Source: Physocladia obscura
Taxonomy: Eukaryota; Chytridiomycota; Chytridiomycetes; Chytridiales; Chytriomycetaceae
Reading direction: 5' to 3'
Assembly (NCBI GenBank): GCA_027596945.1
Contig: JADGJH010000679.1
Span: 1 to 11,791 of the forward strand
Length of the DNA: 11,791 nucleotides
Part shown: positions 6,913 to 11,791 of the stretch, in pieces
Layout of the letters: every line of letters begins with the position of its first letter
How positions within the stretch are numbered: position 1 is the stretch's first letter
Made by a program: the position numbers and the translations under genes
The notes under the pieces: model-generated
Told to the model about the DNA's origin: nothing
Databases searched by the model: none
The model's input: only the letters and a program-made list of their open reading frames with translations

Positions 6913-8264
6913 CTACGCCAAAGCCGCGGCAATTGCCTCTCTGGCAGCTTTTGGCTGGAAATCAGCATCATAAGGCAAAGCATCTCCATATCCAGAAAAC
7001 ACTGACGGGATCCACGAAAACGCGTCCGAAATTCCCCATGTCTCAATTCCAACGCACGATGAAACTGCCAAACAAGCGTTTACGACAGTTGTATAATCCG
7101 CTGCTTGTTGTGCCAAGTCTGTAGCTGAAATTGGCGTTGGTGCGCGAATGTCCAGTTCCGTGATCGCAACTTCCACTCCAGTCGACGCCAGCAGAGCCAA
7201 ATTCGATGCAACAGTGGACGGGAGGCTGCCAACAACCAAATGTCCTTGACTGCCAATTCCGTCAATTGGAACTCCTTGAGCGCGAAGTTTGGTGACAAGA
7301 TTGGCCATGGCCGTGGCTTTTGCATCGTATTCGAGATTATAGTCGTTACTGTAAAACGAAATCATAATTCAAAAGAACATATCCAAAAAAAATAAACAAA
7401 CATGAAAAGTTTGACATCAGGATCGGCCGCACGTGCTGCATTGAAAGCAATGGGAATATACGCTTCGCCGATATGCTGGTAAAACGTGGTATTTCGGAAT
7501 GTGCCGTCATCATTAAAGGCTTCGTTGACAACATCCCAGTGAATCACTTTTCCTTTGAAATAGCCAACAACATTGGTAATATGGTTCACCATAACAGCTG
7601 TCAATGTTTCATTTGTCCAAACACCGTCAGTGACCCACGGTGCAAGCTGACTGTACCAAACTAAAGTGTGGCCACGCACTTTCATGTTGTTTGCTGTCGC
7701 AAAAGCCAAGATTTCGTTGGCTAACGTGTACGAGAATACGCCTTGAGTTGGTTCTGTTGCAAACCATTTCATTGCATTTCCAGGGGTGGTGAGTCCGCAC
7801 TGTGTGCCAGCTAGAGCCGCCAGGCTTGAGTTCGTGATTTCATCGTTGTCAACTGCACAGCCAAAGTAGATACCTCTTGCATCAGCCAGCGAACGCAAAG
7901 TTGCAGTCGAATTATTTGGAAGCCCTGTTGTGGTTGAAGCCGTGGTAGCACTGGTGGTCAATGTGGTTGTAGTTGTGGTAGTTGCGGTACTTGTGTCTGA
8001 GGTGCTGGTGACAGTTGCAGATGAAGTTGGAGCAATAGTGGTAGTAGTGGTACTCAACGGTGTTTCAGTGCAATCAGTACTAGGAATACACTGAGAATAA
8101 CAGCTACTTTGAAATTGGCAAACAGATCCGGTTTGGCAGCAAGTTGGACCAGTGTAGTCAGTTCCACCGCATTGACCGTAGATATTCACGCAAGTTTGAG
8201 TATCAGCGAGGACCAGCAAAGCGCGCGTAGCCAGAAGGAGTAGTAAGCCAGTTATTTTTTGCAT
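6913..8264 (-). CDS. Secreted endo-1,4-beta-xylanase, CBM1-GH10
   Basis: Cleaves internal beta-1,4-xylosidic bonds of plant-wall xylan outside the cell. Exon 1 is 7402-8264, the intron 7349-7401 (53 nt), exon 2 6913-7348, giving 432 residues. Residues 1-20 are a signal peptide (Leu-rich core, ending VLA). Residues 25-59 are a CBM1 cellulose-binding module (YGQCGG...YTGPTCC...CYSQC). Residues 66-119 are a Ser/Thr-rich linker, probably O-mannosylated. Residues 121-432 are the GH10 barrel. The acid/base is Glu248 in WDVVNEAFND and the nucleophile Glu352 in ITELDI. The splice restores KLFINDYNLE, a conserved GH10 strand. GNAMKW and GHTLVW at the substrate site are also present. N-linked sites (NST, NSS, NET, NTT) are frequent. 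The gene stands alone among unrelated neighbours. The CBM1 has two more Cys than the usual six. Confidence 0.96.
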
Positions 8265-8402
8265 TTAATTTTGTTTGAATGATATCAAAACTCAGAATTT
8301 TTTTACATTAATTTCAGATTTGATTAGAAATTTTTGGCTGACACGAAGAATAAATTTCAGCTAAGTCAAAACGCTGTATTCAATTTTTTACCAGTTTTTA
8401 GG

Positions 8403-8413
8403 TTTATATTATA
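8403..8413 (-). promoter_or_regulatory. Possible TATA box of the xylanase gene
   Basis: The minus strand reads TATAATATAAA about 140 bases before the ATG. The whole region is AT-rich, so chance occurrence is quite possible. Confidence 0.3.
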
Positions 8414-8425
8414 AAAATTTAATTA

Positions 8426-9351
8426 ATGTTCACCAACGCTGAGAGAAACTGGATGTATGCTTTGTTGGAAATCAACTATGCACGTGACCAGACAGGTAAT
8501 TTTATTAAGTGCCGCATAACATTCCTCTTAGATACTATGGGCAACGATTATTTTTAGCTTCGGACTAATTTTTATCTGCTCCAATTAATAGCTATGAGTG
8601 AGTTGCGGGAAAGTGAAAATTCATTTAAAACATACCAGCCCAATAGTAATTAAGCACTCAATTCGACTACAGCGAAACAGTATTGACTGACATACGCTGA
8701 TAATTCATTTTCTCCTCGTTTTAAGTGTCTCATCTTCTACGTTACTCGTCATGATCCTCGTGAAAAGGCGCTGGCAGTAGGTCTCATAAGCAAAACTCTG
8801 ACTCGACTTGGCGTTTCAGTCACTGGCATGCACTATTTCACTAATTGAAATTGTCATGTTTATGCTTTGATTCTTAGCAGTAATTGACGCGTCTCCCGAC
8901 AACGCCGCAAATGCTACAAATCACGCTTGACTCCATGCTTAATTCGGATCCCGAAGCTCAAGTGTCTCTCTAATTCCGTGCAATTACAGCTGAAGAGCTC
9001 TTGCAGACTTTATTTTTAACTCTTGCAATTGACGCTTTTCCTTCAATTTTTTCACTGGATCAGCATTGAAGCGGGCAAATAATGAAGCCGAGTTGAGCAC
9101 ATACTTTCTTTAGGTCCTTTATGAAGTTTTTATCGTCGAAAAACGATCTGTCATCCATATTTAAGCAATTTGTGTTCTTGACGTTTTTCTCCTCAACCGT
9201 TATAGAAAATTTTCTACATAACTCAATGAAAACACACTTATTTTGTAAAACCATCAACCAGTTTGACCATCAAAAAACTTTCTGCATCAGTTGAGCTTCT
9301 GAAATTGCACTCGAATTTTTTCCTATTGAGTTTCAACACAGACTGTAATAA
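8426..9351 (+). pseudogene. Possible decayed coding sequence, family not recognised
   Basis: This part of the spacer is less AT-rich than its surroundings and holds protein-like stretches broken by stops. One frame runs from ATG 8426 (MFTNAERNWMYALLEINYA) through stops at 8555, 8651 and 8684, then an open piece 8687-8845 containing RHDPREKALAVGLIS and RLGVSVTGMHYF, with a stop at 8846. After about 8881 a second frame takes over with LDSMLNSDPEAQVSL, a stop at 8971, then ITAEELLQTLFLTLAIDAF, stops at 9067 and 9094, and an open piece 9097-9291. A change of frame and scattered stops would fit an old gene or transposable-element remnant. Introns could also explain part of it, but I found no consistent donor and acceptor set. 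I cannot name a family, and chance is not excluded. Confidence 0.3.
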
Positions 9352-9897
9352 ATTAGAAACAAATCTGCAAAAAATTCCTGGATGAATTAATAAAGTTGCT
9401 AGAATCCAGAGAAGTAGCACAGGAAAGATACTACAACGAAACGACTTATCCTGCTCCTGTCAGACGAGAAAGGAGCATTAAATTTTTGTCTGTTTGAAGT
9501 TTGTTCGCTTTCTTTCGCTTGTTTTGTTTGTTCGTTTATCAGTCATTAATATGAATCAATCAAAAAAAATTTTGTACTCAAAACTACAAAAGTTTCCGTC
9601 CCCAATGTTAGGGAATAAAATGATATAAAGACACACAAGTACAGAACAGAAAAAGGGGAATAGTACGGCGAGAAATATAAAGAAGAAAAAATGGGTTAAC
9701 TGCAATACTGAAGAGAGAAAAAGAAAAAAAAGAAAGAAAGAAAGAAAAAGAAAGCAATTCAATCAATCGTTGAAAAACGGATCCAAAAGTATCATTGTGT
9801 TTACAATCATTACGGTTTGACTGAGCGGTCGGCTGTCAACTTGCAACTTCATTCGAGACAATTGATCTATTTCAAAAAAAGCAGTGTCAGAAATAAC
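9352..9897. other. AT-rich spacer without a recognisable gene
   Basis: It contains a weak stem-loop (TGCTCCT at 9452-9458 and AGGAGCA at 9471-9477), a purine-rich microsatellite at 9713-9754 and poly-T and poly-A tracts. The open frame on the minus strand over 9556-9762 only translates the poly-pyrimidine DNA into Phe/Leu/Ser runs. The 3' untranslated region of the gene ending at 9898 must begin here. Confidence 0.6.
9713..9754. repeat. GAAA-type purine-rich microsatellite
   Basis: Almost pure A/G on the plus strand, with GAAA repeated about four times in its middle, flanked by longer A-runs and (AG)n. A simple-sequence repeat. Confidence 0.8.
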
Positions 9898-11709
9898 TTA
9901 ATAAAATATGTTTTTCTTTTTTCTTTTCCTTTTTTTTCGCTTGAGTCTTTTTTTTTTACCAATACGATTGATGATCTCTGACTCTGTAAAGTGACCAAAC
10001 TTCTGTTCCGGTGAGTCGCAATCATTGTCATTCATATCGCTATCAATACCATCCTCTAAACAAACACTTGAATCAATGCCGCTCCATTCTTGTTTCTGTC
10101 ATTTTTTTTTAATACTTTTTTTGTAAAATGTTTTTTGTTTTACCTCAACCCAACAACACTGGTTCTCAGCATCATCGCGACGACGATGATACACCTCAAT
10201 ATCAAAATTTTTATCATTGTAATAGTCATCTTCAATGTTGCTGCTGGATGAGGCATTAGAATCTTCTTCATAGTCACCCGCGTCAGTGTCGTTTGTATCA
10301 TCAATCTCGTCAAAAAATCTCAACCAACGACCAACATGGACAACATTGCCATCATCAAACGACGACGATACTAAAGGAGGGTTTCTAGTGTTAAATTCCA
10401 AAGCCAGGCCAAGATCACCAGTATTGTCATTATTACTATCATCATTCCCATCAACAGCCACATCATCAATATCGTACAGAGTGTCAATATCACCCATTGT
10501 TGACGCGGCTCGTTCGATCGGAGATTCTGTGTCCACATCGTCGCTTGGCGAAGACGGCACCAATACATCTGAGCTTTCAACTTCCAGCTCCATCGAAACT
10601 GCTGTCTCTTTCAGATGCAGTGTTTGAACAACATTGTATGTTGTTTGATTCTCTTTCGTCCGTTGCAAGTTATTGACGTATAGCAGATTCGGATCATCAA
10701 AAGCAGCAAGCCACACGGTGTTGCCATTAAGCGTATTTACAAACGAGTTGCTTGTTTTGGCTGAAGTGGTACTGACATAATTAAAATCGGAAAGCCGCTT
10801 TGATATACGACGAAGTTGCCGCTGTCGTTGCCGGGGAATGTCGCCGAAAGTTGTGTTTATGTTGCGCAGAGATTCTTCAATGGAAAGGTTTTGCAATAAA
10901 GGTGGCGAAGAAAGTGAAGCTATGACAGGAAGCAACGCCGGCACATTGGCAGAAGATACAGTAGTCGAAGATGATGGTGATAGTTGTTGCGCTAGTGATG
11001 GAGATGATAGCAATGTCGGATAGGAATCAGTTGGTGGTAACAGAGGCAAAAGAGATTTTCTCTTTTCAGATATTGCGAGAGTCATACAGCTCAAAGTAGA
11101 AGTAAGAGTTGGGATTGGAGAAGATGACGGTGATGGTATGGAAGTTGATGATGGTGTCGATGACGTTGTTGGGGTTGGTGTTAATGTTGTTCGAGTCCGA
11201 AAGTGTCCGAACGAAGATGGCGTTGGAGATGGCGATGAAGATGGAGATGAAGATGAAGATGGAGTCGGAGGCGACGGCCGTGTAAACGGGTGGCGTAGGA
11301 ACCGCAACGCCTTGCTCACCTTGCCAACTATCCTCGTTTTCAGTGTTGATGGTGCGGGTGACTTCAGGGGCGCAGTCGAGCTGTCCGTAGTGCTGTCAGT
11401 ACGAATTGTCCGGTTTGTTCGAGAAACGCGATGCCGAGACAAAGCCCGAGATACATGCCTAGACTCAGTCGCGGGATAAGCATTATAATTGGTCTCGGCC
11501 ATTAACTGGCTGCCATCCTTTGCCGTCCCGAGAGTCGATTCGCTCGATTTCCACTTCGATTCCCGCAAGCCGTCTTTTTTGCCGCTGTCCACTCGAACGA
11601 CTCGGCCACTGCCAACCGCTTTAGCCGTTGCTCTTTTCATTGGACAAACCACTCTGTTGGCAAAGCAAAAGAAATAAAGGCCCCTTATTTTTTCAGAAAT
11701 TTTTTTCAT
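9898..11709 (-). CDS. Ser/Pro/Thr-rich protein with acidic region and basic C-terminal tail, function unknown
   Basis: I do not recognise a family. Exon 1 is 10144-11709, the intron 10096-10143 (48 nt, GAG|GTAAAA to GACAG|AAA), exon 2 9898-10095, giving 587 residues. Exon 2 is open for its full 65 codons and continues the acidic character, which supports the splice; without it the frame ends in intron-derived Lys codons. Residues 24-60 are basic. Residues 110-310 are dominated by Ser, Pro and Thr runs. Residues 395-555 are rich in Asp, Asn and Glu. Residues 569-583 are almost all Lys and Arg, a strong candidate nuclear or nucleolar localisation signal. There is no signal peptide or clear membrane segment. 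The start could instead be Met24 (11640): a good 3' splice acceptor, CCAACAG, lies at 11654 just before it, suggesting that residues 1-18 may be intron. Probably a disordered nuclear protein, by inference from composition. Confidence 0.7.
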
Positions 11710-11791
11710 AACAATAATTGCGTTGTTGCTATGAATTCAGATTGAAAAACGATGAAGGCAGGGTGAATTCAGGAAAACAGAAATAAGTGTC

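Noticed and set aside
9452..9477. Stem-loop TGCTCCT/AGGAGCA followed by an AT-rich stretch.
   Set aside because: Seven pairs with a 12-base loop is weak, and rho-independent terminators are not expected in a nuclear eukaryotic genome.
1..11791. tRNA, rRNA and CRISPR features.
   Set aside because: I looked for tRNA B-box patterns (GTTCGANTC) on both strands, rRNA-like conserved blocks and spaced direct repeats. The few GTTCGA matches lie in coding or AT-rich DNA without a cloverleaf, and no spaced repeats are present.

Overview
The window looks like nuclear DNA from a fungus, probably an early-diverging, chytrid-like one. Every confident gene has short GT-AG introns (44-187 nt). Coding DNA is GC-richer than the very AT-rich spacers. 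One gene encodes a secreted GH10 xylanase with a CBM1 cellulose-binding module, a module found mostly in fungi. Another encodes a mitochondrial processing peptidase subunit, so the organism has mitochondria that import proteins. The phylum is an inference from style, not from a marker gene.

Layout from left to right. (1) 181-1109, minus strand: a three-exon ubiquitin C-terminal hydrolase of the UCHL3/YUH1 type. (2) 1110-1835: a spacer with overlapping open frames on both strands and no resolved gene. (3) 1849-3583, minus strand: a four-exon gene joining a permuted papain-like (NlpC/P60, YiiX-type) hydrolase domain to two DM9 repeats and a hydrophobic C-terminal tail. This is the most unusual gene here. 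(4) 3584-3841: a 258 bp divergent promoter with a tandem CRE-like element. (5) 3842-6049, plus strand: a six-exon alpha subunit of the mitochondrial processing peptidase (MAS2/PMPCA). (6) 6050-6912: a convergent spacer with a perfect hairpin. (7) 6913-8264, minus strand: a two-exon secreted CBM1-GH10 xylanase. (8) 8265-9897: a long spacer with what looks like a decayed coding relic. (9) 9898-11709, minus strand: a two-exon gene for a low-complexity Ser/Pro/Thr-rich protein with an acidic region and a strongly basic tail, function unknown.

The genes do not form a pathway. They cover ubiquitin recycling, mitochondrial import, plant-wall degradation and an unplaced lectin-like hydrolase, a mixture normal for a eukaryotic chromosome. 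All exon models were built by hand: splice sites were chosen so that reading phase is kept across each junction, and where possible so that family motifs are restored. In particular, the true N-terminus of the UCH gene, the first two exons of the DM9 gene and the last exon of the Ser/Pro/Thr-rich gene lie outside the long open frames and appear only after splicing.
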